NCBI GenBank assembly: GCA_027924645.1
Contig: BSBN01000039.1
Location: forward strand, 21,674,001-21,738,000
Length of the DNA: 64,000 nucleotides
Direction of reading: 5' to 3'
Source of the DNA: Cunninghamia lanceolata
Lineage: Eukaryota; Streptophyta; Pinopsida; Cupressales; Cupressaceae
Both the position numbers and the translations under genes were made by a program. Under the pieces are notes generated by a model. It saw only the letters and a list, made by a program, of their open reading frames with translations, made no database searches and was not told the DNA's origin. Positions within the stretch are counted from its first letter, which is position 1. The number at the start of each line of letters is the position of its first letter. Positions 11,595 to 22,330 of the stretch are shown here, piece by piece.

Positions 11595-13098
11595 TTAGTG
11601 GCAAATAGCATATTCAGATAGAATTTTGGTTTTCCAATCTACTGTAATCTCCATCATAGAACACAAAATTGGCCTTCTAGGCATGGCATCAACCACTATG
11701 TTCTTCCCCTTCATATACTCAGCGTCAAAATTGTAAGCTTGTAGACTTACCCATTTTTGTTGCCTCTCATTGAGATCCTTTTGACTAAGAAAGTATTTCA
11801 AACTATTATGATCAGTTTTGACAACAAACTTTCCCCCAACAAGATATTATCTAAACTTAGCCAAAGCATGCATAATGGCTAACATTTCTTTATCATAGAT
11901 GGAGTAACTTCTTTCAACTCCCTTCAACTTCCTACTCTTGAAAGCAATAGGATTCTTTTGCATCAAAACAACACCAACACCTTCACCAGAAGCATCACAC
12001 TCAAGCTCAAATGGCATTGAGAAATTTGGAATGGCTAATACAGGGCAAGAACTCATCACTTTCTTCAGCTGATCAAAGGCTTGTTGCGCTGTAGTAGACC
12101 ATGAAAATGCTCCCTTTTCGGTCAAATTCATAAATGGGGCAGACAACTGCGAAAGACCCTTCACAAATCTTTTGTAGAAGCTGCAGAGACCCATGAAACC
12201 TCTCAAATGTGTTAGGGTCTTTGGTGTTGGCCAATCCAAGATGGCCTTGATCTTTTCTTGATCAACTCTGACACCTTGTGAGCTGATCATGTGTCCCAAA
12301 TAAAGAATAAGTCATGCCAAACTCACATTTGGATGCCTTAGCAAACAAGGATTGAGCTTCTAAAATACCCAACACTTCATCCAAATGCCTTAGATGCTTC
12401 TCCCAAGTCTTACTATAGATGAAGATATAATTAAAAAACACCAACACAAACTTCCTAAGCTACTGATTGAAGAGTTGATTCATGCAAGACTGAAATGTAG
12501 CATGGGCATTAGTCAAGCCAAAAGGCATGACTAAGAATTCATAATGCCCAAAATGGCATCTAAATGTTGTTTTCTGAATATCCTCTTCACGAACTTTGAT
12601 TTGATTGTATCCAAATCTTAAGTCTATCTTAGAAAAATAGACTGCACCATGCAACTCATCAATGAGTTCATCAATCCTCGGAATTGGGTACGAATTTTTG
12701 ATGGTCTTCTTGTTCAATGCTTGGTAATCTATGCACATTCGCATTGTCCCATCCTTCTTTACCAAAACAACTGAAGATGCAAAGGGACTCTTGCTTGGCC
12801 TTATGTGTCCCATCCTAAGGAGCTCCTTTATTGCCTTCTCTATTTCTTCCTTATGCCTTCTATGATGGTGATAAGGAGTGGTGATCACTGGTTTGGCTCT
12901 TTCTTCTAGTTCAATCACATGCTCTATCCCTCTATTAGGTGGCCTTCCATGCGTTATATTGTTGAAAACCTTGCTATGTCTATCCAACAAGGCTTGAACA
13001 ACCACATGATACTCTCTTTTTCCCTTTGAAGTGGTAGTAGGCATAATTAAGCATTGGGCTGCCCACTCAACTTGATCATGAGGAAACATTCTTTCCAT
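11595..13098 (-). pseudogene. G1 reverse transcriptase and RNase H (decayed)
   Basis: The RT fingers and palm are clear at 12460-13098 ([43 protein letters not shown]). After a TAG stop the frame continues at 12447. There the catalytic loop reads VFFNYIFIYS where family members have VFFDD; both catalytic aspartates are lost. RNase H follows (12299-11600: ELECDASGEGVGVVLMQ; AFKSRKLKGVERSYSIYDKE), ending with a variant of the usual GKNVVADALSR (MKGKNIVVDAMPRR). Different frames are used across the region, so the gene is dead. Confidence 0.92.
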
Positions 13099-13564
13099 CC
13101 TCTTTGTTGTTACAACTCTTGGTGTACCATCTTAAAACCACCTTCTTTCCATCAACATGGAACTTAAGTTCCATTGTTTGGAAGTTCTGTGTGATTTCTC
13201 TCCTGGAGTGTAGCCACTGAACTCCCAAAATAGCATCAATGTCTCCTATGCTAACAACATAGAAGTCATCCTTAACTTCATAATTTCCCAACATAAGATT
13301 CATTTTGGGAATTCTTCTTGTGCAATGAAAAGTGAACCCATTAGCTACCATTACATTAAAGCCTTCAAATTCTTCAGTCTTCAACCCTCTTCTTGCAACC
13401 ACTCTTTCATCAATGAAATTATGTGTAGCACCAGAATCAATAAGCATAGTGATTCTTTGGCCACAAAGCACTCCACGAATCCTAGAAGGATCATACTTTC
13501 GAGCACTTGAAAACTGTGCAAGAGTACTTTCTAAAGCATTCTTCTTATCTTGGCCTTCTACCAT
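13076..13564 (-). pseudogene. G1 retropepsin-type protease
   Basis: This ORF carries the aspartic protease signature LIDSGATHNFID, with flanking strands (GVLCGQRITML, then DAILGVQWL) in the order seen in plant gypsy elements. It would cut the Gag-Pol precursor. It lies between gag (13595-14023) and RT, and overlaps the start of the RT frame by about 20 bases in a different frame; within the family these normally form one polyprotein, so the shift is probably decay. Confidence 0.88.
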
Positions 13565-13594
13565 GTTTTCTTCTTCATTTTCATCAACATTAGC

Positions 13595-14860
13595 TTACTG
13601 TTCCAAATTTTTAGCATCTGTTTCTTCATCAAAAGCCACTTTAATATAGTGAACTTGCCCCTTTCCAAGGCATCTATGATCAGGGACCCATGGCTCCTTA
13701 CAAGTAAAACAAAGTTTCTTCCTTCTCAACTCATTTTTCACCTCATCATCCATTTTTGGAGGCAAACTCTCATGCTGATTAAAATTTTTCTGAAATGGTT
13801 TTTTTGAGGGAAAAATCTTCTTTTGAAATTTATTCTTCAGAAGAGTAGACTCAAGTACCAACGCTCTCTTGATGGCTTCTTGTAAAGATGGAGGGTCAAA
13901 AGCTTTGACCAAGCCTTTAAGGGATTCTCTCAAACCTTCTACAAACAACATAACCAATCTTCTTTCAGTAATATCAGGAACCATAACAACAAGCTTTTGA
14001 AAATCAACAATATAACTCTCCACATTACCAAACTATTTGAGTTGAGCTAGCTCACAGAAAATGCACTTTAGGGTCCTTCCTATCAAACCTTTCAATTAGT
14101 CTTCTACTAAACTCATCATATGAGAGTATGAGGTTGTGACCTTGTGTGATCAACCCATGGTACCACCACTCAGCAATTCCTTCAAGGTGAAGTGTTGCAA
14201 ACTTGATGGCTTTATCTTCCGCCGTTGGTCTCAATGATAGGTAGGTATCCAATTTCTGAATCCAAGCACGAGCCATGCTTTAACTGCTCCCATCAAATGG
14301 AGAAAGTGTCAACTTTCCCAAGGCATTCTGAAAGTCTCTTTGATGTGTTTGAGGCCTATGCTTATGTCTAGGCCCACTCCTGGATTTTTTTGATTTATGG
14401 ACAACTCATTCCGAATCTCTTGAGGAAAAGCTTAGTATTCAGCATAGTAGGCAATGATCTCATCAACCATTGGAACCTCAACTTCTAGCTCATGTACTTC
14501 TTCTCTTTGGATGAAAGTAGGTTGGAATAGCCTAGCAACAAACCCAATAACTATTTTGGAAGTCTGATTTATGTTTTGTGTGTGCTGATTTGTTGCCCTT
14601 GAGGTACTACCTTCATTATTTTGTGGTTGGGGCATGTTCACATTTTGATCCATCTTCATGAGTAGCTGAGCCAACATGTCTAACATCACATCAAACTTTA
14701 TTTTAGTTCTGTCTTGCGGGCTATCACCCACATTTGATTCTTTTCCTCTATCTGCCATACTTTTTGAAACAACTTCTGGAACAAATTCTGATTCTGCCCT
14801 CTGACTTTCTTTCTCCCTTTCTCTCTGATGATATCTGAACTCTCTATCACTGTTGTGCAT
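13595..14860 (-). pseudogene. G1 gag (capsid and zinc knuckle), broken
   Basis: Three ORF pieces in two frames. 14276-14052 has the capsid-type segment (ARAWIQKLDTYLSLRP; HLEGIAEWWYHG; RLIERFDRKDP). 14023-13595 holds the end of the capsid domain (VVMVPDITERRLVMLFVEGL) and a CCHC-like knuckle (CFTCKEPWVPDHRC). 14860-14432 is the hydrophilic N-terminal part. Stops at about 14280 and 14035 and frameshifts separate the pieces. Gag packages the RNA in virus-like particles (family knowledge). Confidence 0.85.
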
Positions 14861-14913
14861 GAGAGTTTAACTGCATTAAAAGGATTAGCTCTGAAAACAC
14901 AGGTTGGCAAGAC

Positions 14914-14931
14914 CACCAGCTTTGGTACCAC
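14914..14931 (-). promoter_or_regulatory. Primer-binding site of G1
   Basis: On the minus strand the sequence directly after the LTR end (TTATTACA) reads GTGGTACCAAAGCTGG, a variant of the initiator-Met tRNA-type site (TGGTATCAGAGC) used by many plant LTR elements. It fixes the inner end of the 5' LTR at 14932. Confidence 0.7.
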
Positions 14932-15390
14932 TGTAATAACCCACACAATTTTATTTTTATTTTTTGCAATATATATAAATGCAAAATGCAAGTCTGGGCA
15001 CTTTCTATTCACGAAGATCCCAGTGTGGGCAAGGTGAGAGCATATGTGTTTTGGACAACACTCAGCTATCTAGATGAATGCACTGCTAGAATGAAGAGGT
15101 GGCAAGCCAACCAAAAGCACACAAGTTGCGGGGCCAACCCAAATCTACACCTCTTTGATGAACAAGTGTGCTGAGTGAATGCAGAGCCACTGGCAGATTA
15201 CAACGGAATCCGATCAAGCCAAAGTGGTTGATTACTAAGCAGATCTGATCAATGCCAAAACAGGCTTGAAATGCAAAAGGGTCTAGCGGTGAACTGACCA
15301 AGACCTTCTATGTTGAAATGCACACTATCGGTGGTATACCGTCTACCTTTACAATAATATGAGTTTCAAATGCAATGCCTCCGATAGTAC
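14932..15390 (-). mobile_element. 5' LTR of G1, inner part (3' end of the LTR)
   Basis: It extends from the primer-binding site to the AGTAC duplication (15386-15390) of copy B. The outer part resumes at 22331. The two pieces belong to one LTR because copy B is bounded by perfect AGTAC repeats. Confidence 0.8.
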
Positions 15391-15791
15391 TGTTGTGACC
15401 AAATCACACATCACCCCATTAGGAATAGGGACCCCCTTTTTTGAGCTCTGTGCCTTCAATGAGTTTTCAATGAGTTTTCAATGAGATTTTGATGTTGACC
15501 TGACTCATCTTCCTCTGCCGATACGGTAATAATTTCCTCTCCTATGATCTTTGTTTCATGATTAGGGGTAGATGAACTTGCAGTGATGAAGAATTATGAT
15601 AAAATCCCATCTAGATAATGAGTTTTGAGGTCAATCCTGAAGAATGTTTGAGACCCTGAAAAGACTAAGCCTGGACCCTGAAATCCTGAAATCCTGAAAA
15701 AATGGCTAAGTCTGAAATCTGGTGAATCCTCCAAATTCTATATTTTGCATCTTAAATCCGGTGGATTCGGGACCTATCTCAAACATCCTGA

Positions 15792-15864
15792 AAGGTATAT
15801 TGAAAAATATTTAAATAAATTCAATCTCTCAACTTATACTTAAATATATTTTTCAATATACCTT
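15792..15864. repeat. Palindrome (stem-loop) in copy B
   Basis: Same arms (AAGGTATATTGAAAAATAT and complement) as in copies A and C, at the same relative place about 400 bases after the unit's start. The loop AATTCAATCTCTCAACTT is the complement of the loop in the outer palindrome of copy A. Confidence 0.9.
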
Positions 15865-15889
15865 TACTCGCGCGATCCTGAAAAATGCC

Positions 15890-17640
15890 TGACGATTCCA
15901 GAGGATTCAAAACACTGATCTAGTGCGACAGGGCACTTAAATGGCGCAAAATCTTGGCGCAAAATCACGAAGGAAAAGGTGCTTGAGCCAGAGGATTTCA
16001 ATCAATGATCTGATGCGCCCATCTACACCTTGATCTAATGCGAAAATGCTTGAGGATTTCGATCACTCATCTATTGCGCCCAAGCCAAAAGTATCATTTT
16101 GAAGGAGAAAATGAAGATTTCAATGCCTTGAACTACTGCGAAAATGAAAGGACAAGTCTTAGAGCGAATCTTGGAGCAAATTTAAATGATAAGTGTCAGA
16201 GGATTTCAATCCTTCAACCAATGCGCCACCAAGAAGGAAGAAGGAGATTTGAGGGTTTTGACTTAAGAAATGTCTATATCAAAGAGGATTTCAAAAGGTG
16301 AAGTGATGCGCCAAAACTTAAGGATTTTTTTCCTTTCAACTAATGCGCTTCCCAAACATTCAACACAAGTGTTAGAGTCAATTCGCCAATGTGAAGCCAG
16401 AGGATTCTAAAAGCCTATCCAATGCGCTAGAAGCCAGAGGATTCCAATCCATGAAGTAATGCGCCTATCCAAGGTTAAGCCTTCAAGGCCAAGTCTGGAA
16501 GATCTTCAGTGCCTCATCTAATGCGACCTCATGAGGGGTAACTCCAGAGGATCCCAAAAGTTGATCTAATGCGACCTCATGAGGGAGAACTCCAGAGGAT
16601 CCCAAAAGTTGATCTAGTGCGCCCAAGTAGTTCCAAGATGAAGTTCCAAGAACCCTTATCCAAAGCGCAATCTAGAGGATTTGAAAATTTGATCTACTGC
16701 GCCCTACAAGGAAGAAGGTAAGATTCAAGGTTAAGCCTCCAAGGTTTGAGTTTAAAGGATCTTGAAGTCCCAACTAATGCGCCAACATCATGAGGCTTCC
16801 AACAAGGTCATCTAATGCGCAACATGAGGTAGTGATGAAGATTTGTTTCTAGAGGATTCTCCAAGCTCATCTAGTGCGCCAACATCATGCATGATCTATT
16901 TCAAGGAAAAGGCTATCTAAATACATCCAAGTTGTGAAGACTTCAACCTAGTGAAGTGATGCGCCACCTCCCAAGACCCTTATCAAAGCGCTCAACAAGA
17001 AGAGATCCAAAACTTGATCTAGTGCGCCATGTATGAAGGGGGAATGCAGTTTATTTTTGGAGATCTTAAGTTACCCATCTAGTGCGCCACACATGAGAAG
17101 AATCCAAATTGCCTAACCAATGCGCCACTCCCTTAAGGAGTCTTAAAACATGATCTAATGCGCCATGCAGGAGAGGAATTCAAATTGATGATCTAATGCG
17201 CTAGGAACTTGAGGATTTCAATCCTCCATCCAATGCGCCACTTCCTTAAGCAAGTAAAAAACTAAGTGCAATCTAATGCGAAATGTTGAGAGGAATCCTA
17301 GAGCATCATCTAGTGCGAAATGATAAGAAGATTCAAAACCTTGATCCAAAGCGCCACACATGTCAACATCTAGAAGGATTCCAATCCTTGATCTAATGCG
17401 CCTAGAAGCTTATGAAGATAGATCATGCTATTTCAAACAGGGAGATCATCAAGACCCCATCCAATGCGAAATTCAAGGAGAAGGTCAAATACGAATCCAA
17501 AGGATATGAAGAAGACTTCGAAAACATCATCCAATGCGAAATGCAAGACAAGAGGATTTCAATCCTTGATCCCATGCGCTTGAGGGAGAGGGAAATTACA
17601 ATCTACAAGGAGATCATCAAGACCCCAACTAGTGCGCCAG
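15890..17640 (+). repeat. ATCTAATGCGCC word array in copy B
   Basis: About 1.75 kb punctuated every 30-80 bases by GATCTAATGCGCC, CATCTAGTGCGCC and variants ending GCGA. They are often preceded by AGAGGATTTCAATCC. All are in the same orientation. I count at least 25 GCGC words plus about ten GCGA variants by eye. Open frames across it (for example 17412-17654) are short and by-products of the repeat. Confidence 0.88.
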
Positions 17641-18195
17641 TCCAAGGAAGTTAGAAACATTTAATGATTTTTGCCTTGGAAAACGTGAAAATTGCATTTA
17701 TTAAATAAAGATCAATCTAAATTAAATGTTTTTGCACTATAATAAAGGAGGTCGGCCTAGAGAAAAGGTAAAGTTTTTAAAGCAAATTATGTATATATAC
17801 CTCATCTCCTTTTCATTTTTATCATTTTCAAAGAGCAGATTTGTTTTCCAAGAGCAGATTTATCTTCAAGGAGCAGCAACAAGAAGTTTTTTTTAGAAGA
17901 ATAAATTTGATTTTATCAAATTTAAGCAAGTGGTGGATCAAATTGCAAGGTATCCAATTCAAAACAGCCTATCAAGTAAGTCTGATCTGAATATTTCTGA
18001 TCTGATTTTTCTTCTTTTTCCTTCATTAGATGCATTAAAATTGTTTAAGCATTTGTAAAATTCATAGATTCCTTGAGTTTAGTAGTAATATTTCATAATT
18101 GTAAAGGAAAATTTCATAATTTAATCCACTAAAGATGCTGAAGTAAAGTCTAGATTGTGTTTGCAATCACTTATTCGCATCAAGTCTGCAGGATT

Positions 18196-19170
18196 ATGGC
18201 CATGACTTCTAAAGAGCGACAAGCAAAGATCCGGATGGATGCCAAGGGGAAGATTCCCGAATCAAAGCTCATCTCAAGGTGGACAAATGTAGGAGACACG
18301 AATATGGGCAACAGCAGCTTAGAAGATATCAAGTCAGTCCTTGAAGAACCCAACGGAGGAAGTCTCGCTCGAGCCATCATGAGGAGTGGAGCCATTGAAG
18401 CCACTTGTTTTCCGCCAGCTTTGCCGTGTCCGGAGATGATCATCGAATGCGTCAAGAAATATGATGTAGATACAAGGCAGATTATAGCCAAAGATGGAAC
18501 GATATTAGCTTATTTGCAAAAGGAGGCAGTTGAAGAAACTTTCAACATTCCAACTAAGGAGAGAATGATCAGTATCTCAATACAACAAGCTCAGCAGGAA
18601 TATGATGTCGACTCCAAGACAAAGTTGCAAGAGATAAGGAGAGAATGGATGGCCAATCCAGCTATGAAGTTCAATATGAATAATCCTCCACAGTTCCACA
18701 AGTCAGATTTTCATCCTGAAATTGGATATTTGATCATGTTTCTAAACAGAATGACAGGAATGCCTCAATCTGCTACCTTTCAGCCTTGGATGTACTCTTT
18801 CATCAAGTCAGTTCTCAAAGGGAAAATGATTGATTGGGCTGGACTTATCAGTCAGAGTATACATGATCAGTTCATCAATTTTGCTAAGACCAAGACTTGT
18901 CATATGAGTTCCTATGTAGTGTACCTTCTCGCAAGAAATGAAGTCTACTCAGGTTTGACCAAAAAAGGAGAAGTCGGCATTGGGCCTAACAAGTACCTAT
19001 CGCATCAATGTTATCCTCAGTTGCACCTCAAGAGTATCAATCATTATACAAGATTCAATGATGCATTTGCTATGTTCATAATGAAGAAACTAAGGGGAGA
19101 ATTTCATAAAAGGTTGTCTAATGCAGCGAGAGTTCATTTCAGCATATGGACACTGGTATACTCAGCATGA
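18196..19170 (+). CDS. Copy B ORF1: unknown retroelement accessory protein, N-terminal globular part
   Basis: The first ATG in frame is at 18196 (MAMTSKERQAKIRMDAKGK), giving 325 residues; an open frame extends upstream to 18157 without ATG. No gag, protease or polymerase motif is visible. Notable blocks are SRWTNVGDTNMG near the start, EAVEETFNIPTKERMI and FLNRMTGMPQSATFQPWM, then a mixed helical region. Its layout resembles the N-terminal part of the post-pol ORF of T1 (27600-28498). ORF1 ends shortly after the point where the homologous reading moves to the next frame (about 19125-19140), so ORF1 and ORF2 were probably one protein broken by a +1 shift; a programmed frameshift is less likely but possible. 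Confidence 0.65.
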   Translation: MAMTSKERQAKIRMDAKGKIPESKLISRWTNVGDTNMGNSSLEDIKSVLEEPNGGSLARAIMRSGAIEATCFPPALPCPEMIIECVKKYDVDTRQIIAKDGTILAYLQKEAVEETFNIPTKERMISISIQQAQQEYDVDSKTKLQEIRREWMANPAMKFNMNNPPQFHKSDFHPEIGYLIMFLNRMTGMPQSATFQPWMYSFIKSVLKGKMIDWAGLISQSIHDQFINFAKTKTCHMSSYVVYLLARNEVYSGLTKKGEVGIGPNKYLSHQCYPQLHLKSINHYTRFNDAFAMFIMKKLRGEFHKRLSNAARVHFSIWTLVYSA

Positions 19171-21319
19171 AAGGTACACTTACCTAAGGATCCAAGGGTT
19201 TACATCATATCCATACAGATTGCCAAGATATCCAACCAACAGGATGGTAATGTTAGAGGTTACAAGGCAACTCCTAGAACTCATCAGGTTGCAGAAGTTG
19301 AAGAAGAAAGGAGGAATCCAGTTTCCACTTCGTCTTGGACAAAATCTGGAGTGTCCATCCTTATCAGCAGCTGAATATTCTGAAATAGAGCTACAGGCAT
19401 ATCATTTGCAAACTCATGGCACCAAGAGGCTTAACTTTGATCCTTTCCAAGTTTGCTGGAAATATAACAGAGAATTCAAACATGTCAAGCAGTTGGAAGA
19501 CCACTGGGCCAGTGCCCAAGATGAAGATGATCTCCGAACACTTCAAAGTTCGAGACTCACCTGGGATTTAGTCAGAGCTTCCAAGGTTTTCAAGATTCCA
19601 GACCAGTTCACCGAAGATGATACTTTGTTGATAGATGAATTTGATAAGATAAAAGATTTGCCTTACACAGTTGATTGGTCAAAAAAGGATGTGTCCGAAG
19701 AAGAATTGATAAAGCCAGTCTTAGCCATGACACAAGTATGTATCAATCAACTATTGCAAGAGATGAGTGATGAAAGTCAAGTTCTAACTTACAATAAGAT
19801 GGATGAAGGAGAACCAGGACAGCATAATACACATAGCCAACCACAACATAGTGGGAATGATCAAAGTAATAATTCAGCTAGAAAGAGGAAAAGACCTAGT
19901 CAAGATCAAGGGGAATCAAGCCGAAGACCTCAGAAAAAGAATAATCCATCTACTTCATCTAATCCACAAGAAGGTGCTTCAGTTGTTCAAAATCCAATAC
20001 AAGAGATAGAAGTTATAGAAGAAGTTGCCTTGATTCCATCTGAAGAGATTCAATCAAGCCCCACTGTCATAATGGAGGAGAATGATGATCTTGGTCAAGA
20101 TGAAGTAGGTCAAGCAGAATCTGATGAGGAAGTAGCTCGGGTTCAACACAGTCAAGCTCAAGGACAGCGAGATCTTTCTGCTTTTCCACCTTGGTTGAGG
20201 CAAAGGATTGAAGAAAGTATAATTGTAGAAACTTATCAGCCTGCTCCAGTTGAGGAATTGCTTGTAAATGTACAAAAGAGTAATCAGAAGAAGAAAGCAA
20301 CAGTCCTTTCCAAAATCACTCAAGATTCTGCTGGAAATAGAGAGGTACACATAGCTGTTCCTAGAATTGACAAGGAGTTAGAAAATATGACACCTGAGGA
20401 TTACAATATGACTACTATTGGCATGGGTCCAATCACAAGGGAACAGGTAGAGGAGGAACTACAAGATTCAGTGAATAGTGTAAGAAGCATGTTGAAACAA
20501 GAAAGAGAAGCAAGGATGAAGGTTGAACAAAATTTCAATACATTGAAGCATTACATCCAACAAGTCATGCAGCCCATTCAACAGAAGGAAGCTACTCCAA
20601 TTCCTCCGTCCATTCTTCCACAAGAAACAATATCCCAAGTTGAAAACATGAGAACTTCATCTCAGATGATGAAGGGATGGATAGAAAAGACAGAAGAGAA
20701 GGCCTATACTCTCCTTGAAGAAATTGTGCAAGTGTATGATAGAGTCATTAAGCTTAAAAATCGAGTTCAAGCTTTATTAAGAAATTGTGCTGAGTTCAAA
20801 CCGATCAAAGAGCAATACATGCCACAGCTCAAGAGTTTAATGGAAGCTCCCTTAGAAGATCTAATTCATGATAAGGTGATTGATAGAGATACTCCACATG
20901 ACTTCATCACTTGGTATTTCTCCTTTCACAACAAGGGGCAACTAGTTGATAAAATTGAAGTAGATATGTCCAGGATAAGAAGTGTTCTTCTAAGAACAGA
21001 AAATCATATATACACTGCTTTGACAACAATTTGTAATCCTTATGGAAATGTTACTGTTGAAAACATGAAGCAACAAGTTAAGGCATTCTACTTTCAATAT
21101 GATGGATTTGATGAAGGTCAACTGGATAGTATATTCACACTTGCATATCGTCTTGGGGAAAATAAGTCTTGGATAAATGACTGGGAGAAGACACTTGGCG
21201 TCTATGAGTTAGATGTGGCAGTAGCAGAAGGATCCCTTAATGCAGCGACAAGTGTACCAATGGAAGATATTGTTCAAATTGTGTCTAGATTCATTGTATC
21301 TCATAGTACTACTACATAG
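19121..21319 (+). CDS. Copy B ORF2: basic/disordered linker and coiled-coil part of the accessory protein
   Basis: The 732-residue frame overlaps ORF1 by 50 bases in the +1 frame and reads as its continuation; the apparent start at 19121 is not evidence of independent initiation. Domains in order: a helical segment (19121-19780), a Gln/Ser/Asn-rich disordered stretch with a nuclear-signal-like patch (ARKRKRPSQ and RRPQKK, about 19877-19940), an acidic linker, then a coiled coil (about 20430-20580, VEEELQDSVNSV and KQEREARMKVEQN). The C-terminus is helical and ends in STTT. No known enzyme motif. It stops 190 bases before the TATA box. Confidence 0.65.
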   Translation: MQREFISAYGHWYTQHERYTYLRIQGFTSYPYRLPRYPTNRMVMLEVTRQLLELIRLQKLKKKGGIQFPLRLGQNLECPSLSAAEYSEIELQAYHLQTHGTKRLNFDPFQVCWKYNREFKHVKQLEDHWASAQDEDDLRTLQSSRLTWDLVRASKVFKIPDQFTEDDTLLIDEFDKIKDLPYTVDWSKKDVSEEELIKPVLAMTQVCINQLLQEMSDESQVLTYNKMDEGEPGQHNTHSQPQHSGNDQSNNSARKRKRPSQDQGESSRRPQKKNNPSTSSNPQEGASVVQNPIQEIEVIEEVALIPSEEIQSSPTVIMEENDDLGQDEVGQAESDEEVARVQHSQAQGQRDLSAFPPWLRQRIEESIIVETYQPAPVEELLVNVQKSNQKKKATVLSKITQDSAGNREVHIAVPRIDKELENMTPEDYNMTTIGMGPITREQVEEELQDSVNSVRSMLKQEREARMKVEQNFNTLKHYIQQVMQPIQQKEATPIPPSILPQETISQVENMRTSSQMMKGWIEKTEEKAYTLLEEIVQVYDRVIKLKNRVQALLRNCAEFKPIKEQYMPQLKSLMEAPLEDLIHDKVIDRDTPHDFITWYFSFHNKGQLVDKIEVDMSRIRSVLLRTENHIYTALTTICNPYGNVTVENMKQQVKAFYFQYDGFDEGQLDSIFTLAYRLGENKSWINDWEKTLGVYELDVAVAEGSLNAATSVPMEDIVQIVSRFIVSHSTTT

Positions 21320-21510
21320 TAGGCACATGATGTGGCTTCCTTATCTTCTTGGAAAGCGTGCCTTTGTTCTCTCCTTTATGGCTTCTTTCATTTAATAAAG
21401 TGAGCTTCCTTCATTTAATAAAGGATAGTTTGTTATAACTACTTGTGATGTGGCTTGATCTGGTCCGCTGATTCGGCCGATCGATCTTGACCCTTCTTTC
21501 CTTGGAGGTC

Positions 21511-21517
21511 TATAAAA
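21511..21517 (+). promoter_or_regulatory. TATA box of copy B
   Basis: TATAAAAG lies in GGAGGTCTATAAAAGAGC, followed by GAAATTGTTGTAAGAGC, which matches the sequence after the TATA box of copy A. Transcription from here would leave the ORFs upstream, so the ORFs would be expressed only from an upstream LTR or another promoter. Confidence 0.65.
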
Positions 21518-22330
21518 GAGCTCTCATTGCTCTCATTTGAAGAGGTTGGAAATTCTGAAATTGTTGTAAGAGCTCTCTGAGATTATAAAGGATTCATTGT
21601 TTTGGTGATTCTATTTATGTTTCTGAGTGTTGCATGGTTTCAATTTTCAAACAAACATTAAGTTAAGTTATAAGTTTTCTTTAAGTTTAAGTTAGTTAAT
21701 GAAAGGTTGCTTTATTGCTTTGTAGTGAAGTCTTTAAGTTCATACCATTTGTAGTCTACGGCTTGTGGATTGCAGTGCATGGTTAGTCTGAACAATTGAA
21801 CGTCAATTTGATCTTTATGCTTGTTGAATTTTTCATGAGCATAATCGATTTAAACATCTTGTATACCTTTGAAGATTGCACCTATTTTGTGTAGTTGTTT
21901 TATCTTGGCGAAACAGGATTTGGTTCGATTTCACTCTAAGCAGTAAACGTCCTTCCATTTAGGATTAGATTAGTGTTTCTAAACCCTACATCTTTTGCCC
22001 TTTTTTATCATTAAGTTAGGATTAGAACCATAGAGCATCCATTGCTAAATCATACGCGTCAATTGCAGTACTTAGGCTCTCTAGCATTTACTTCCATAGT
22101 CCTTGAAACAACGAGTTACTTGAACAATTGTGTAAGTCCCTTTGTTTGTTAACAGCAAAATCATACTTAAATCGCTAAGCTGTCTCTTACCGAAATTATT
22201 AGAAGGAACCTTGGAGTTATCTCGTTTGATCACTTAGTTCAGCATCCGAGAGGCTTTGCTCAAGAGAGAGTCAGATACTCAGTATTTCACTCTATTGTTG
22301 ACTTGTTGAAAAACAACCATCAACAAGTAC

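Larger units (their letters stand above)
15391..22325 (+). mobile_element. Copy B: 6,935-bp LTR-like unit carrying two long ORFs
   Basis: It starts TGTTGTGACC, ends CATCAACA, and is flanked by the perfect duplication AGTAC (15386-15390 and 22326-22330). Both ends match the LTR ends of copies A and C. Inside, in order: terminal block, palindrome (15792-15864), GCGC-word array (15890-17640), leader (17645-18195), ORFs (18196-21319), TATA box (21511), transcribed region and end (21550-22325). There is no internal direct repeat of the ends, no primer-binding site and no pol. It therefore behaves as one LTR-bounded unit, most simply a solo LTR with ORFs in its U3; a non-autonomous element that keeps LTR-like ends is an alternative. 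It is inserted in the 5' LTR of G1. Confidence 0.85.

Noticed and set aside
2640..17640. GCGC-word arrays as a CRISPR array
   Set aside because: Spacing is irregular, the repeats are too short and degenerate, no cas genes, and the context is a plant retrotransposon.
15391..22325. Copy B as a complete LTR retrotransposon
   Set aside because: No pair of terminal direct repeats, primer-binding site or pol; its ends are the two ends of one LTR.
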